DNA from: Phanerochaete sordida
Taxonomy: Eukaryota; Basidiomycota; Agaricomycetes; Polyporales; Phanerochaetaceae
Assembly: GCA_019973155.2 (NCBI GenBank)
Contig: BPQB01000036.1
Coordinates: 124,001-188,000, forward strand
Length of the DNA: 64,000 nucleotides
Reading direction: 5' to 3'
Shown here: piece after piece, positions 12,721 to 26,079 of the stretch
How positions within the stretch are numbered: position 1 is the stretch's first letter
How the letters are laid out: every line of letters starts with the position of its first letter
Made by a program: the position numbers and the translations under genes
Notes under the pieces: generated by a model
Databases searched by the model: none
Seen by the model: the letters and a program-made list of their open reading frames with translations, nothing else
What the model was told of the DNA's origin: nothing

Positions 12721-14394
12721 GACCGTCTAGCCTTTCCGCTCTCAGCTTCGTGCATGCCTTAGATAGGCCCGAGGCCGTCCGCTCCGCCCATGGTCCCCTT
12801 CGCGTTGCTCCGCTGCCGACATTTGGAGCATTTTTTACGTTTGCCGTAAGTATTGGCCGCCTGATATGTGTGTCCCTGACTAAACATACGTTGCAGGTAT
12901 TTTGTGAACGGCGTGCAGCAGGTCTACAGCGCACACCCGAGACGTTCGGGAAGAAGACACATACACCCATTCACGCGCCAACCTCAGCGACCCCATTTTA
13001 CCTCAGTGCGTGCACCTCGTCCTCATTGACCTTCCTGTCACACGATGGCAGTCCTGCAGCGCACTTCTTGTGCTATCAAGCCGCCGCTTGAGCGCAGCTC
13101 ACGGGCTCTGCTCCCGAACTCCACGTTATGAGGCCGCCTGCAATAAGCCAAAGTTAGGACCGCCAGCTGCGCGCGACTTCCCGTTCAACTTGTCGTGGCC
13201 TCGGCCAATGGAGCGCGAGCCATCAGCCTCGGACGTCGTCCAGGAGCGGTTTACCGGTCTATGCATCGCTCTCGCAGTCGATTCATGGGATACCATGATA
13301 AGCGACACTCGCGTTCACCAAGGTGCATGACACCAGTCGACTGTCGCTCAGCTCGCGCCTGACATGCCCAGCCCTAGCTACTGCTCCCCACCTTGACCGT
13401 CGCCCGCAAAGTTGAGTCGCGGAAGCTCTGCCGGTCGCATGAGCGAGAGATCATATCGACGCCCCGGCGGCGGCCTCTGCGGCGCAGCGTAGGCCTGCAG
13501 TGTACTCGCTTTCATACGTGCGTAGCCCCCACCTACGCCTTACGCACGGTAATCGGCATATGCGCTCTCAGGTAAATAGTTACTTGATATGGCCCGTGAG
13601 GCAGGGATACGAAGTGCAGGATCCTGACAAAGCGTAGGAAGAGCGTTTTGACTTGAAGTGGAGGTGCGGACATACTGTCTGCTCCGTTGCGCCCGTACTG
13701 TCGCGTCTAACCTCCTGCCCACGATTGCTAGGTTTTCTTGCACTCTGGCGGCCTCAAAGTCACTATCTGTCGGTCCAGAGCATTTGGTCCCGCATCCTGC
13801 TCACATTCTGCGCCGTCGGCTTCCAACCTCAAGATATAAACCGTAACTTACTCAGAGTCATGACAGTGTCGTGAGGGCTGCGCATCCTGGCGAGGATTTA
13901 CCACCAGTCAATCGATTTGCCATCATCCACCTCCTTCCCCGTCTCGTCACAGACACCGGAGATAATCTATGTTGCTTTTGCAGACGTGTCCAGCGGTATG
14001 TCGTCATCTCGCGCTCGACTGTAACCGCATGATAGCCCGAGCGCAGACGTAGAACGCCGGGACTACCAATCCGAGCAAGGCTGGTCGAAACCCAGACCGT
14101 CTTCAGCGCACCAAGCGCGGCGCGTGCGCGGTCGATGGCACGAGGCGCTGCGAATAAAACGTATTGAATACCTAGCACCTTTTTAGCCACATCATGCCAA
14201 TTGCGCACGGCTTAGCTAGCACAGCGTTTAGCAGAAGCGTCTCGATCGGACGATGTCTGCAAAGAGCAGTACAGAAGCAAATTGAATGCAGAACATGGGC
14301 GGAAGTAATCTGTACATTGGACTTTGCTCGAAAGTGATGGTCGATCTGCACTGCTCGCTGGAGTTCGATGAGCGGACAAAGACGTCCGTCTTTT
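12721..14394. other. Unassigned region
   Basis: No long open frame and no recognisable domain. Intron-like pieces and short frames only; part may be the distal end of family X. I see nothing that supports a gene. Confidence 0.3.
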
Positions 14395-14470
14395 GTTCCT
14401 TTGTACAGCTTGATCTCACATGGACGAACCAACCGTCCTGGTCCAGGAAAGGGTTTAGTTAAGATAAATA

Positions 14471-14953
14471 TGTCAAAGGCCCATGGCGCGCAGCGCCTCG
14501 CCGCCCGAAGGTCTCGGAAGCGCGGAGGCGCAGCTCCCGCCCTACGCCGCGCGATCCCGTGCGATCCAGCAGTGCCAGCACTATGGGCGTCCCGACGCAA
14601 TGTCTTGGGCGGCATGTATTATGTCTCCTTCGGTCCGCTCTCGTATTTCATTTGCTTACACTCATCGGACATTATCTATCGGACATTAAGTCCCGACTCG
14701 GACTCGTCTAAGGTATATAGACACGCCCACGGACTCGTAGCACACTCAAAAACGTGTTTATCTTTGAGCGCGAGTAGCCTTCTATTCCTACGGGTTTAGC
14801 ATGGACGCTTACATTGTTATAGTACGGACTTACGCGTCTGTTCGTTAGCTTCGCTGCGCGTTCGACTTGCGAGTCGAACCTCTGCGTACTCGAGGACGTC
14901 CGGGAGTTAGAAACATCCCTCCTCGCGTATCGAAGATCCTCACCGATCTGTCA
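14471..14953. mobile_element. Solo LTR inserted in the 3' flank of receptor B
   Basis: It begins TGTCAAAGG and aligns along its length with the LTR at 59561-60060. Shared features are the GCGCCTCGCCGCCCGAAGG block, CGGACATTAAGTCCCGACTC, a TATATAGA box-like site, and GTTCGACTTGCGAGTCGAAC near the right end. Its insertion splits sequence that is continuous in the A and C flanks. No clean target duplication is seen, although AGATA lies a few bases outside each end; the right end near 14950 is uncertain and may be eroded. No internal retroelement genes are present. Confidence 0.7.
14860..14879. repeat. Perfect palindromic hairpin in LTR 1
   Basis: GTTCGACT and AGTCGAAC form an 8-bp stem around the loop TGCG. 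The same hairpin sits at 60006-60025 in the other LTR. It may be a structural or processing element of the LTR; that is inference. Confidence 0.6.
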
Positions 14954-15322
14954 TGAGATAGTCTGAACGCCGCAGTCCAGCAACATGCAAGTCAACGGTA
15001 CACTCAATATGTCATTGAGGAGCCGCTCTTCCGAGCTGCACCGCGTGCTCGTCTCGAGCCACGTTTATTCGCTCTTGCATATGGTGCGCTGTGCTTCCCG
15101 CTCTGGGTGGGCTTTGAAGAGGGCGTGCATGTGCGTGCAGCCGCACATTGCTTGATCGTTGTCCAGCACGAGCTCGTTCTGAACGTCATGAGGTCACAAG
15201 TGCACTCAACACTCGCTATGACTCGAAGACCTCTGCATGCAGACATATTGCATTTGGTGTGGTATACGGGCTGCCACCGGCTCCCTCACTATTACAGGCT
15301 GTGTAGGCTTGATAGAAGTATT

Positions 15323-17986
15323 TTAGATTGGCTTCCATTCTCTTCTCCCTATTTCCAGGTTATACCACAGCTCTCCTGTCCCAGAGTCTCGTATGGTATC
15401 AACAAAACCCTGAAGTATAGCAGTGTACCTTGTGACGTCCTCTGCTTGTATGCTAAAGCTGTACTCCGCTATGCCTTCTTTTGTGCCACTCTTGATGTTG
15501 GCCTTATAGTGCTCCCATTTACTCTCCAGCTCCGCAAGCGTCACGGAGGCTGCTCGACTTGCTGTGTAGTCTCCTGCCATCTTCCGCCACCACAGCTCAC
15601 AATAGAACCTGGAGTTGAAATGCTCTCTGCAAATTGCTGCCGCCTCTTTTGGGTCCTGTTGACTGCAGTCAGTTTGGCAGAACGCAGCATCGTGATATGC
15701 ATACATGCCAGGACAAATTTATGAATGGTATTGACCTCAGCCGCCATGTAAGGAGCATATAGGCGTGCCATGATGTGCTGAATTTGCGGTAGCCCCCATA
15801 CATGGCGCTGTAGCTCATCACTACTCCTTGCATTGTGGAGATGCCTGTCCCAATCAATAATGTAGCTATGCCAGGACCACATTGTGCTGCTGTTGAAGGA
15901 GCTATGGCCGTCTGCACTTGAATATGTTTGGCTTCGGAGGTACAGCGTCACTGTATCATAATTCGATGCGGAAAGACATTTGCACGCAAGAAGAGCATGT
16001 CCCCAAGACGGATCGACATGGTACAGCGGATCAATGCAGCGCTTGATGTCAACGAGGAACTCGTCAAATGTGGCATGCAGAGAGACCAGATGTCCACGTG
16101 CGTCGATCAGGAGCACTGCGCGCAGGCGTCCGGCCATCCAGAGCACGTCGTCGTCGGTGAGCGTGAGGAGAAGCGAGATGGCGGCAGGCGGTAATGGCTC
16201 AAGATGGAGGGCGATGAATGTAAGGAAATTATGGAGCCGCGTGTGCCTGGCGGACGAGCCCTGCAGGTTTTTGGGAGGAAATGCGGCCCGGAGCACCTGC
16301 AGGTAGAGCTCGTCGAGCGGCGACAACCCGTCGCCACTTGAGCTCAGCAGGAGCGCAAATTGCTCTTCGGGCCGCGTGTCGATTGTATCGAGGTAGTTGA
16401 CAGTGATTCGGGCATAGATGAAAAGGCCGTTGGCACGTTGCACGAGACGGTCGAGCATGTCGGGATGCGCACGGACGAAGTCGCCGTAGGGATGGATCTC
16501 CGGGATAGTTTGGCGCAGGTATATTCCAACGCTCTGTCTGGATTCGTCGATCGTCTGTGGATCGTCGAGGCGTCGGTGGTGCACAATCTGCGCAGCGGAC
16601 TCGGACGTTAGGACTGGGAGGATATGGGGCTCGGGGCGAGTGGCAAGGAAAACCCGGAGCCAGGGCACGCCGCGCACAAGGTCAAGCAGGCAACGAAGGA
16701 GCTCGGGGACCAGCCCTCGGTCCTTGCATTCATCGAGGCCGTCGATGACAACGAGCGTGGTCTCGTTGAAAACCGCACCGTTCGGCTGCTTCATTAACGG
16801 TTTGAGGAGAAGCTCCTCGAAGGTGCGACGTACTTGCTGCTCCTTTCCGCCGTCGAGGAAGCTCCGAGCTGCGTCAAGAATGATAGGTCTGATCCGTGGT
16901 TGTGTCAGCGCAAGTTGGCGGGCTATTGTGGAGAACAGAGCATGGGCAGAGTCGATGCCTCCGCGAGAAAAGAAGAAGGACGCCCCGAGATTGAGGCCTA
17001 GTTGCGTCGGATCGGAGAGGCGGATGCAGAGTTGGTGAGCGAGTGCGGACTTGCCGAGGCCTGCTGCCGCGGTTAGTAGGAGCAGGGGCTTTGGACTGTT
17101 TTCAGGGTATCCTCGACCGGCCCACGCTTGCAGAGTCATAAACGTCTCGGTCCGAGTACCTTGCATGAAGCCACTCTTGATTTCTTTCACAGAGAGATAG
17201 CCAGCGTCGGCGTGTGGAATGTCGTCGATGATCTTTCGCTCTTCTGTATATTGTTGACATAGATCAGACGTGGACAGAGCATATCAATGTCCAACATACC
17301 TGCATTTACTGCCATATTCTCTACTCGGCGCACCGCGTTCTCTATCGCGCCTTGCGTACCGATCTGCGCAAGGGCTAAGTTGATTCATCACAAGGTCACA
17401 ACAAGCTCTGGTACGTACGCTGAACAAAGTCACAGCGTCCGCGAGCTGCTTGTTCATCTTCTCCAATGTCCCCTTATTCCGCTCCACATGTAGCAAGCGT
17501 TGGATTGAACCGCCGCGCTTAGGTCCGCCCTGCAGCTCGCCAGCAGTCTCGTGTACCTTGCACAGCGCTCTGCGGGGCATCGGTGCACTCTCAGCGTGCG
17601 AGCGATCGCTGAAGACTGTGCACACACCTCCATAGCCTGTCAAGCCGTTCATGCAGGACAAAAGTGCCACCGTCCGGAGGCTTTCTGGCATCGTTTACCA
17701 TCTTTGTGACGACCTCGTCGAGCTCTGCTATCTTCTCGAAGAATGCGTATTCGGCCTCACTGTTCGTGCGCACATCCTGAGCAGAGGATGATCAGCACGT
17801 ATGGCTCCTCGTTGGAGAGCTGGTGCCCACCTTGACCCGCTTGATCACCTCCGATAACGTCGCGGCAACTGGCCCCAAGCCGGGGACAGAGACTGCGCCA
17901 GCGACTATCTGCGCGATCTTGAGTACATCTGAAGCAGCGTCGAGCGCGACATCCGCGGTTCGCTTCAGCGAGCGAGGGCGGGACAT
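15323..17986 (-). CDS. NACHT NLR-like receptor, copy B
   Basis: Spliced model on the minus strand: 17986-17831, 17776-17628, 17569-17419, 17363-17300, 17243-15709, 15655-15323, about 795 residues. Exons 1-4 are 156, 149, 151 and 64 nt, identical in length and phase to the other four copies. The order is helical N-terminal region (1-173), NACHT NTPase with P-loop AAAGLGKS and Walker B VIDGLDEC, LATRPEPH, then the 110-residue C-terminal module. The first P-loop Gly is Ala. The last intron reads GCATGT...ACAG; a GTATGC donor four bases later would create TGA at the junction. The role (intracellular immune-type receptor) is inferred from the family. The 3' flank carries a solo LTR. Confidence 0.85.
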
Positions 17987-18047
17987 GTTGGTTGTGATGT
18001 ACGGCCGAAGAAGGAGCAATGTGCATATGAGGGGACAGGAAGAGCGT

Positions 18048-18064
18048 GGATGAGGCGTGGCATG
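18048..18064 (-). promoter_or_regulatory. Conserved upstream element of receptor genes (copy B)
   Basis: GGATGAGGCGTGGCATG lies about 62-78 bp upstream of the B start codon, at almost the same spacing as in A and D. Confidence 0.45.
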
Positions 18065-20159
18065 CGTGGGGCCGAGTAACCCCAAAGGGGCATGAAAGAT
18101 GGAAACATGGGAATTGCGATTTGCGACTGTTCTTGCATGTCCGGGCAGGGAATATGAGCCCGTTCCTCTAAGGCCCGGCTCCCTAGCAGGCCAAAATGCC
18201 CCGTCTGGATGCAGAATTAGTCAATATTGACGACAGGAGCCTGGCTCAGATACGACTGCATCGCGTACACAGAGCCCAGGGGGCGTAGTCTGCGGTATTT
18301 GCCGGGGCGCTCATGGCGCGCTCCCCGCGCGTTCTGCTTCCGCCCTCCACCACAGCTTGCAGAACACCGCACACCCAGCAGCATTGGCAAGCATCGCCTC
18401 CATGGCGGCTGCTCCCCGTCAACAGGACAGCGAGTAGTGGCAGTTCAAACACTGCCATAGGTTCGCTATCAGCACTGCTTTAAGCCGTATTGTGCTAATA
18501 TTCTCACTGTTTGCTGCGCAGAGCATGCCACTGATTCATCATCTGTACCGCCGTCATCTGGATTTCCCCGCTCGTCATCGCTCACAACGGCCTACCGCCG
18601 GGGCCTGAGATGTGTCAGCCTGCAAGCTCCCAAGCCAACGCTTCGAACGACTAACTCTCAGACAGGTCCCAACGGCGCGTACCCGCCGAGGTGCGGTCCG
18701 TGCAGAGCATCCAGATCGCAGCGGATTGCCGACTACTCTGCCAGCACATCGCCCCACGGGCTGAACCACGCGACCCCGACATTCCTACTATGATGCCTGC
18801 TCCCGCCGCGCAGGCAGAAGCGTCGATGCACCCAAGTCAAGCTGCGACTCCTAGAGCCGCCTCGCGCACGAGCTCGAAAGGCGCAGCAGCGCAGCAACGA
18901 AGCGTCGGGTTCCTCGCCAGGTAGCAAGCCCTGGTGAGTCTTATTTCCATCCGTCACGGGAACACCTATGCTCACACGTCCCTCCGCTCGGCGTCAGCTG
19001 GAAGCATCTAGCAGCAGAAGCAGGCCGTACAAGACGAGGCCCTACCGGCAGCACACTTACTAGTACAGCGTCATTGAACACAGCGCGAACCGATTGAGCT
19101 TCACTCGCTTCGAGCAAGGGAAGTCGGCGACATCCCAGGTATGTACCACGCCCCGATCTATGGAGATATATTAAGCTGAAGGCGGTCGATGGGACAGGCG
19201 GGGCGAGGACGTATGCGGTGGAAAGGCGATAGAGGCGCTGCGAGCGATGGAATTGGGCGTATGGCGTGCCGAGTCCAGCTAATGCCTGCGTATTGAGCCG
19301 AGGCAGGGCGGCCAGACATCGAAGTGTCAGATATGCCGAGCCTCGTGAGCGATCCATCGAGGTACGTCGTCCTCACGTTCGCCGTCGTACAGATGACTTA
19401 CGTGCGATCTCCAGATCCCGAAGATCAAGTAGTGCTTTGACAGGTCTTTGGAAGCGTGTAATACGCGCGCTGCCCTGCGGCTGCAGTAAGTGCGCTCGTC
19501 CTCGTCGCCGTCCTTGCGCCTGATATGTACTTCTTTAGACGCACCGTATCTGCCGCCCGCTAGGCCATGACCGCAAGCCGCTAGGTCTCCCACACGAGCA
19601 AGGGGTTCTTCCCTTGAGGTTATCGTCCGAGGGCCCCGCGGAGGAGCCTTCTATCGTGCGTCTCTAGATCGCGTGTATCAAGGTGAAGCTCTAGCATCAC
19701 ATACTCAGGTGCACACAGCTTTCAGATCGAGATTTATCGTGAGGAGTACGCGAGTGCTCAACTGACGGCCCTCGGCCTAGACAAAGATATCTGCTCTAGC
19801 GCGGTGCGTTGTCGCGTATCCGCGGCACCCTCGATGCACATCGCGCTTCAGACAAGCTTAACGGGATCTACCCAAGGTCCTAAACAGTCTCATTCCCATG
19901 TACGATTGTGAGGCCACCCACGGTTGAAGTATGCACACCCTCCGCTGCAAATTGGAGCCGTCCGTATGACCTGCAGGTTTTTGGTCAGCATTTCTCCTGG
20001 CACGACGAGATAGACCACTAGTTTATGCCCACGAAATGCTCATCCTCCGCCACAAGCTGCGTCTGCGCCTACGCAGCGATCACTGACTCGTTTGCAATAA
20101 ATAGACCCATTTTCGACTATAAGGCCGCACCGCGAGCAGTCGCCACCCTCAAACCTGCG
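18065..20159. other. Unassigned region
   Basis: Short frames only. Intron-like pieces, such as 18951-19057 and 19375-19413, suggest diverged multi-exon sequence, but no model joins up and no family is recognised. Confidence 0.3.
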
Positions 20160-22060
20160 TCCGGCGGAGGCGCCAGATAAGGCTCGACATATTCCAAATC
20201 GGACATGTCTTGGCCGATTGCGTAAGCAGCGCTCTGCGCGCAGGTCGCTCATGCTTTCCTCTCCGCTGCCCTCGTCGTATCCTCGCATTGCCTCGCCTCC
20301 GCTCTAAATATCACACTCGCGCAGACCGCGCACTGCACTGCAAACCACAAGTCGGCCAGCGCGCTCTGTCGTCCCAGCACGTTGCACCCGAACCTGAGGT
20401 CGCTTTCGAACATCGCGTGGACGACGCCGCGTCGGACCTGCAACTAAGAGAGGTAGAGGCAGCAGGACTAGGTCCTCGAGGAGAGCCATGGCTTGGGAAA
20501 AGGTGCGCCGCATAGCTGTCCTGACACTTTCGAGGAGCTGATGGCGTCGCGGCTGTCGACTTTGCAGATCTGACTCCTACCTCGTCTCAAGTATGTCCGA
20601 GCGACGGATATTCTCTCTGAACAGCGGCGGACTAGCTGAGAGCACCTTCATGGAGCGGTACACGTGCGATAGGGGACAGATCCTGGCTGAGGTGCGTCAA
20701 CGCAGTCTTCATCGCCCTTCTCTTCCCTGAGGCTTGCAGTCAAGGAGCCGGCTCCTCTGGTCGCCGGAATGCGACCCAAGACAACTTAGAAAAGCAGACA
20801 ATAGCGTCTGTACAACTATACAATGTCAACGATCTGCCAACATAGGCCAACGGCGGGCTCACAGCGTCCGCCTGACTCGCAAGTGGGCTCAAGCTCGCAG
20901 GATGCACGATATCGAATGTGCATCGCGAAACGTTCAGACCAGACCTGCGAAGTCTGTGCATCTATCCGTCCGCAGTCGTATAGGGTGGGAGCGCAGCAGG
21001 AAGGTCCTTCGTTCAGCGGTCAGAGTACGCGATATTCTGGCTCTACGACCCATTTTTAGGCTGACACGTCCGGCTCTAGATATCTCCACCACGACCACGA
21101 AATGCGTGGCGTGGAAGCCTACAAGTCGAACCCCGAGTGGTCAGCTCTGATACGGAGGATTGAACAGATGGCCCAGGTGCGTATCTTCTCCGTCCGTTGT
21201 CGTGCACTCTGCTGAGTCGTACGCTGCACAGCCCTAGGTGCTCTGGCGCTATCCGCATTCGGAGATCGTCAAGTTGGAGCCTGACGTCGCGACATCCCCG
21301 GGCGAAGTGCCGTCCCAACGCTTTGTCATCCCACCGAGGTACGCACGCCTTGGCTTTCGTTTCGTCTACATCCCTCACACATCTCCTTCGCAGATCGCCG
21401 CCCTCCTGCTGCCACGCTGCATTTCATTGCTGGACGTTCGGATCCCCTGCACGAGGACGCCCTGGACCATCTCGACGGCCGGCTATTTCTCCAAAGTGAG
21501 TCCGCGGTTCCTATCTTTCACAACGACGCGCTAATGCGGAGGATGCGTAGACGGTGCCTCAAACCCGAGCTCGTTCACTTATCATCGCGGCAGACAGCGA
21601 GTCGCGTGCCCCAGATGCTGGGCACAGACGGGTCCTCGCGCCGCCATGACACTCAGAGATCAGGCGTGGCGGGCAACACGCACGAGGCCGAGAGGAGCGC
21701 GACGCCAACGCCCAGACGAGCAACCCGGTGAGTATATGCTCGTCTTACGCTGCGGAGCCTGAATGCTGATATCTGCTTGGCAGCGTACGACGGCGGAGAA
21801 GAGGTCAAGTCCGCGCAGGGCGGAAGTTCCGAAGAGCGTGGGACGTACCGAAAGTGTCGAATACTGCGGTGCAGCCTACGCTAACGTCGTGCAGCAGCGT
21901 CCCTGGTGCGTCGAGCAGGAAGCTGTACATTGATCGAACAATATATTTCCTGGACCTCCGCATCCCGCGTGAGCCGACTGTACTCGCCGCGACGATATTG
22001 CTCTGAAAGACCCCGCTAGCAGCAACCAGGCGAAGCCGCGGATGCTGAACGGATGGTATA
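20160..22060. repeat. Dispersed family copy: X head X2 followed by F2
   Basis: The X head lies at about 20174-20245. The minus-strand frame reads DLEYVEPYLAP but has a TGA upstream that other copies lack. It is followed by blocks shared with F5: CAGATCCTGGCT at 20678 and 34352, and the CAACGCAGTCTTC run. The Z exon-like piece at 21394-21496 encodes LLDVRIPCTRTPWTISTAGY and is bounded by CAG and GTGAGT. The Y block is near 21930-21960. Decayed, function unknown. Confidence 0.55.
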
Positions 22061-23950
22061 GCTAACCTAGCCAAGCCGGTCTCGGCGATAGGCAAGGCCG
22101 TAGTCGAGAGCGCAATATTACAGGGCTGTGCCCCTGTCCGTGCTACAGTCGAGCAGCACCTTCGTTCTCGACTCCTGCGGTAACGCGACACACTGCGTCC
22201 GGCGACGCTGTCACGCCGTCGCGGGAGCAAAGTGTGCCGGTCGTACCGCAGGACGCCTCGCAGGTCCCGAATTGAGGTGTCTCGGCGGTGATTGCAGTAC
22301 GTAGAAATGTTCGATGTCCTGCTCGCTCCGTTGAGCACATCAGCAGTATATCGCACCCCCGCGCTGCCCTAACGTATGGCTGAGTGGCACGCCATTGCGT
22401 CACCATGTGTTCTCTGCCACTGCAACCGTCTTCGAAATAGTGATCAGCCTCAGGCAAGGACGTCGTCTCAATACACGTCTTACACTATCTGCCGCGGTCC
22501 CTCTCGTGCCCGCGGGCAGCAAAAATACAAAGACTTCACGTGCTCGCTGTCGTCGGGCGCGGAGGTGCACTTCGCTTTATGTGTCGCGAAACCTGCGTGC
22601 TAGTTGCGCTCCCGGTGCGGTGCGGACGAGCTAGCTCCGCATCGCCCACGAAGGACACGGTTACAGAACAAGTACTCTTTCTGAAGCCGTGCGCAGCTCA
22701 CATTTGCGTTGGTCTGCAGAGTTTGATATGCCGAAAGTATATTCATTGTGGGTATCCGTCGTACTGACAATGCTGTAGACATTGAGGCGTCGATAACGCG
22801 TGCACGCTGGGGAAGCTGTACAACTGGAAGCAATGGTACTGGGGAGTCGCACCTGCGCATCCGAGTCCCAGCTCCCCACGCCGCGGATATCTGGGCATAT
22901 AACGTCTGCGGCCCCAACTCCGCGACGGGGGCGCTTTGGCGAATGAGGTAGGGAGTGTGAATAGTGGCAGATGCGCTGCCGTTGGGGGCTACTGCTGACC
23001 TGGGCTGTCGAGAGGCGAACTGTGCATTGAGGACGCGGAGACGTCGAAAGCATATGTCAGGCCAATCTCAGAGTGCCTAGTAAGGGGTGCCACACGTCAG
23101 ACGTTGAACGGTGAGTAAGGGCACTAACTGCGAGAGCAGAGGCCTGTCGAAGTGACAGAAGCCACTCATACGTCCAGGTGATCTAGTACGTCCTCAGATC
23201 CGCTTGTGATAGCAAGTCAGCATCCTCTCTGTGACAAAGGTGATACGCGACGCACCCGGTCCACGTCGAGAGGTCATGCAACCTCTCGAGACCCTGTGCC
23301 AATTGAGCACGCCCATCACACCCGTGTCTGAGCCATGTCCTGCAAGCCAATGCCTTGCATCTCCGACGCTCCATATCTGCTTGTTGTCCCTGGGGCGACG
23401 ATGACGCCGGACGCAGGGTTCGCCATCGCCCGCGCCGTCCGTCCGTCGAGGCGTTCCTGAACGACGACGTAGAGAAGTCAAAGTCATCGACCATCTCGGG
23501 GAGAACCGCCTGGAGAAGCGAGGTGCGCGAGATCGCGAGTATACTCCAGAGAAAGCCGGTCATGGTGGGCGGAAGGAAGGACGACGGCGGAGACTCAGAG
23601 GAACGCGGATGTTGGTCGGTCGAGGGAGAGATCGCAGATTAAATAAGGCGTTATCTTGGAAATGCCGTATCGAGCTGCAATCAAACCTTCCGGGATCGAC
23701 CGAGGGCGTCGTCCTTGGCCGTCTCAGCCAAAGCCACGACCGCCATGCTAGGGACGCACTCAGATCGCCCACGCCAGGTCTCTTGCGGCCGTGTAAGCCT
23801 CACGCGGACTACTCATGATTATTTTCGACCTCTGAGTCTGCGTCCGTGGCCGAGTCGTCCACCAACCGTCTCCGATGCCCTGCTGCACGCTTCACCAGTC
23901 TACTGGCATCCGCTACGCCACGCCCTGTCCTCCTCTGGCCTAGCTGCATG
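22061..23950. other. Unassigned region
   Basis: No gene is supported. A minus-strand frame ending upstream at 23563 starts MTGFLWSILAISRTSLLQAV and could be the first exon of a small hypothetical gene, but no downstream exon could be joined. Confidence 0.25.
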
Positions 23951-23959
23951 TCTCATAAA

Positions 23960-25720
23960 CGTAGATATGCCGACAATTGTGAGTCACAGCTGCTCGATGC
24001 GCGGCCGCGGCCATGACCTGACTATCCCTGCAGTTCAGGCGTGTCTGAACGGCTTACAACCGTCCAACAACGCGAAACTAGCGGCAAATGACCGTCAAAC
24101 CCTGGCGCATCTGCGTTAGTGGCCTCCCACTGGTCTTGGTACGACAAATTACTCTCCACTGTCCTTATTTCCTCTGAGACCTGCAGCCAGCTCTTCTGTC
24201 CGCGATCAGGCGACCCAGAAGTGACCGCATGAACGCGCTATGCAGCTCCTTTGCGAATGTATCGTGTCAAGGATCATGAACGTAGCTCGACGGAGGAGCC
24301 ACGACCGCCTCCCGATTGGTAGGCAGACGCACGCTGGCGCATCGCGAGGTACGAAAGCCACACCGCGGCGCGAGGCCAGCGAACTGCTGCAGCGACGCAG
24401 TTATCTCCGTCGGCCAGAACCTGAGGTGCGTAGCGCTCCTGTCGTTTAGTTCGTTACAAAACTGACACGTACGGCTCCAGCCGCGGTCGCACATTCAATG
24501 CAACTCGTGAACGCACGCGCGTGACATCGCAGCTGCGCATTCTGCCGCCAGGTCTGGAATCTTGCCAGCATCGGCATCTCATCGGTGAGCTCTGCGACGG
24601 ATAATATGGCTAGATGGATAGCCCAGGTGCGGGTGTTCTTCGTCCGTCGTCGTGCGCTCTGTTAAGTCGCATTTTCTCGCAGTCCTGAGTGTCCTCTCGG
24701 AACCTTGCTCGAAGGGCGAAGCTGAAGCCTGAGGTCTAAAGGCTCCCTGGCCAGGCGTCGGAACGCCGCTTTGTTTCCCGACCGAGGTGCGCACACCTTG
24801 GCGTCCGTATCGTCTACATCTCTGACACACCTTCATCGCAGGCCGCCGCCGTCCTTCTGCCACTCTGCTCTGCATTGCTCGACGTTCGTGTCGCCTGTCA
24901 AAGAACGGCTTCAACTAGCTCGACGGCCGCCCGTCCCTTCATAGTGAGTCCGCGATCTCTGCTTCCTCTCAGCGATCTGCTGATTCGGAGGATGCACAGG
25001 CCATGTCTCAAAACGTGACATCCTCCGCCTTCAATCCCGCTTGACAGCGCCATCCTACGCGCCCGTTTCTGCCGTGATTTACCGCCCGAGCATCGGTACG
25101 CTATCATCTCTCCCCTGACCTTCGTCACGCTTATTTCATCATAAGCCTTTAAGCAGGCTCTATCGCGCTTGAGCAAACGTCCTCATGGGTGCGTCGTCCT
25201 AACGCGTCCGTCCGTGGTCGCGCGCTAAACTGAGGCAATACGCAGAAAGGTCGACTCCTGCGCTACAATTCTGGCCAGCACCCGCTCACGCCATGGGCTA
25301 GCCTCTATGCGCCGATCTTCGACGACGCGCGCGCGCGTCTTCTTGCAACATACTGCGGAAAGAGCGCGGACAGTCTTCCGCGTCTCGTTTGGGCGTACAG
25401 GATTACTCCGTTCCGGCTCGACGCCCTCTCCTCCCCTGCGACCACCATGATGCTCGTCGCGCCTACGACGAAGACGCGCGACGCGCTAGTAGCGTCAGAG
25501 GGAAGCCCACTGACCTCAGGAGTTGGAAGGGGTGCCCCCGTGAGTCGGACCAATGGCTGTCCGTAGTCTAATGAATATATTTGCTGCCACAGTTCTGCAC
25601 ACCTTGTGAGCCTCAGTTTGCGTTCACCGAAACGAACATTCTTCTGGCACGACTGTGCACGCAGCGACCAGAAGAGGCCGCGAGGCACTTGTGGAGGTTG
25701 CCGCAGCATGTACGGAGACG
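23960..25720. repeat. Dispersed family F, copy F3
   Basis: Shares ordered blocks with F4. The stretch at 24190-24267 (plus) encodes LLSAIRRPRSDRMNALCSSF; its F4 counterpart at 28712-28790 has only a few replacements in the same frame, which argues that it was once coding. The Z exon-like piece is at 24842-24941, bounded by GCAG and GTGAGT. The Y block is near 25565-25600. No intact gene. Confidence 0.55.
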
Positions 25721-26079
25721 ATCAACCGCCCATCGCGAGCCAGGCCGACAGCTCCGCCCCCTGCGAAACGTCCCTGCAGCCAGCGGGTCTCCCGACCGAG
25801 ACTCGCCCTCTGGCATGCCTCACCAACCTCGTATGAGCTCCAGGAGTATACGCGCCATGGCCGCGCGCCGGGCCACCTCGTTGGCATGTCCGAGGCCTTC
25901 ACTACAGGGCTGCCTGCGGAGGGCCTAGCCGGCTGGCTGTTGTAGACCCGCGTGGGTGGCACGAGACTGCATATCGCGGTGAAGGCCAACGCTCGTCGGA
26001 TCGCAGACGCGCCTGGTTGACTTGCTGGCGTACCACTGCGGTCTGTCATTTGTGAGCTCGGAAGACGCTGAAGAGCGGT

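Noticed and set aside
14840..14885. tRNA-like GTTCGA motif
   Set aside because: GTTCGACTTGCGAGTCGAAC is a simple hairpin inside an LTR; no acceptor stem, D arm or anticodon arm can be folded around it.
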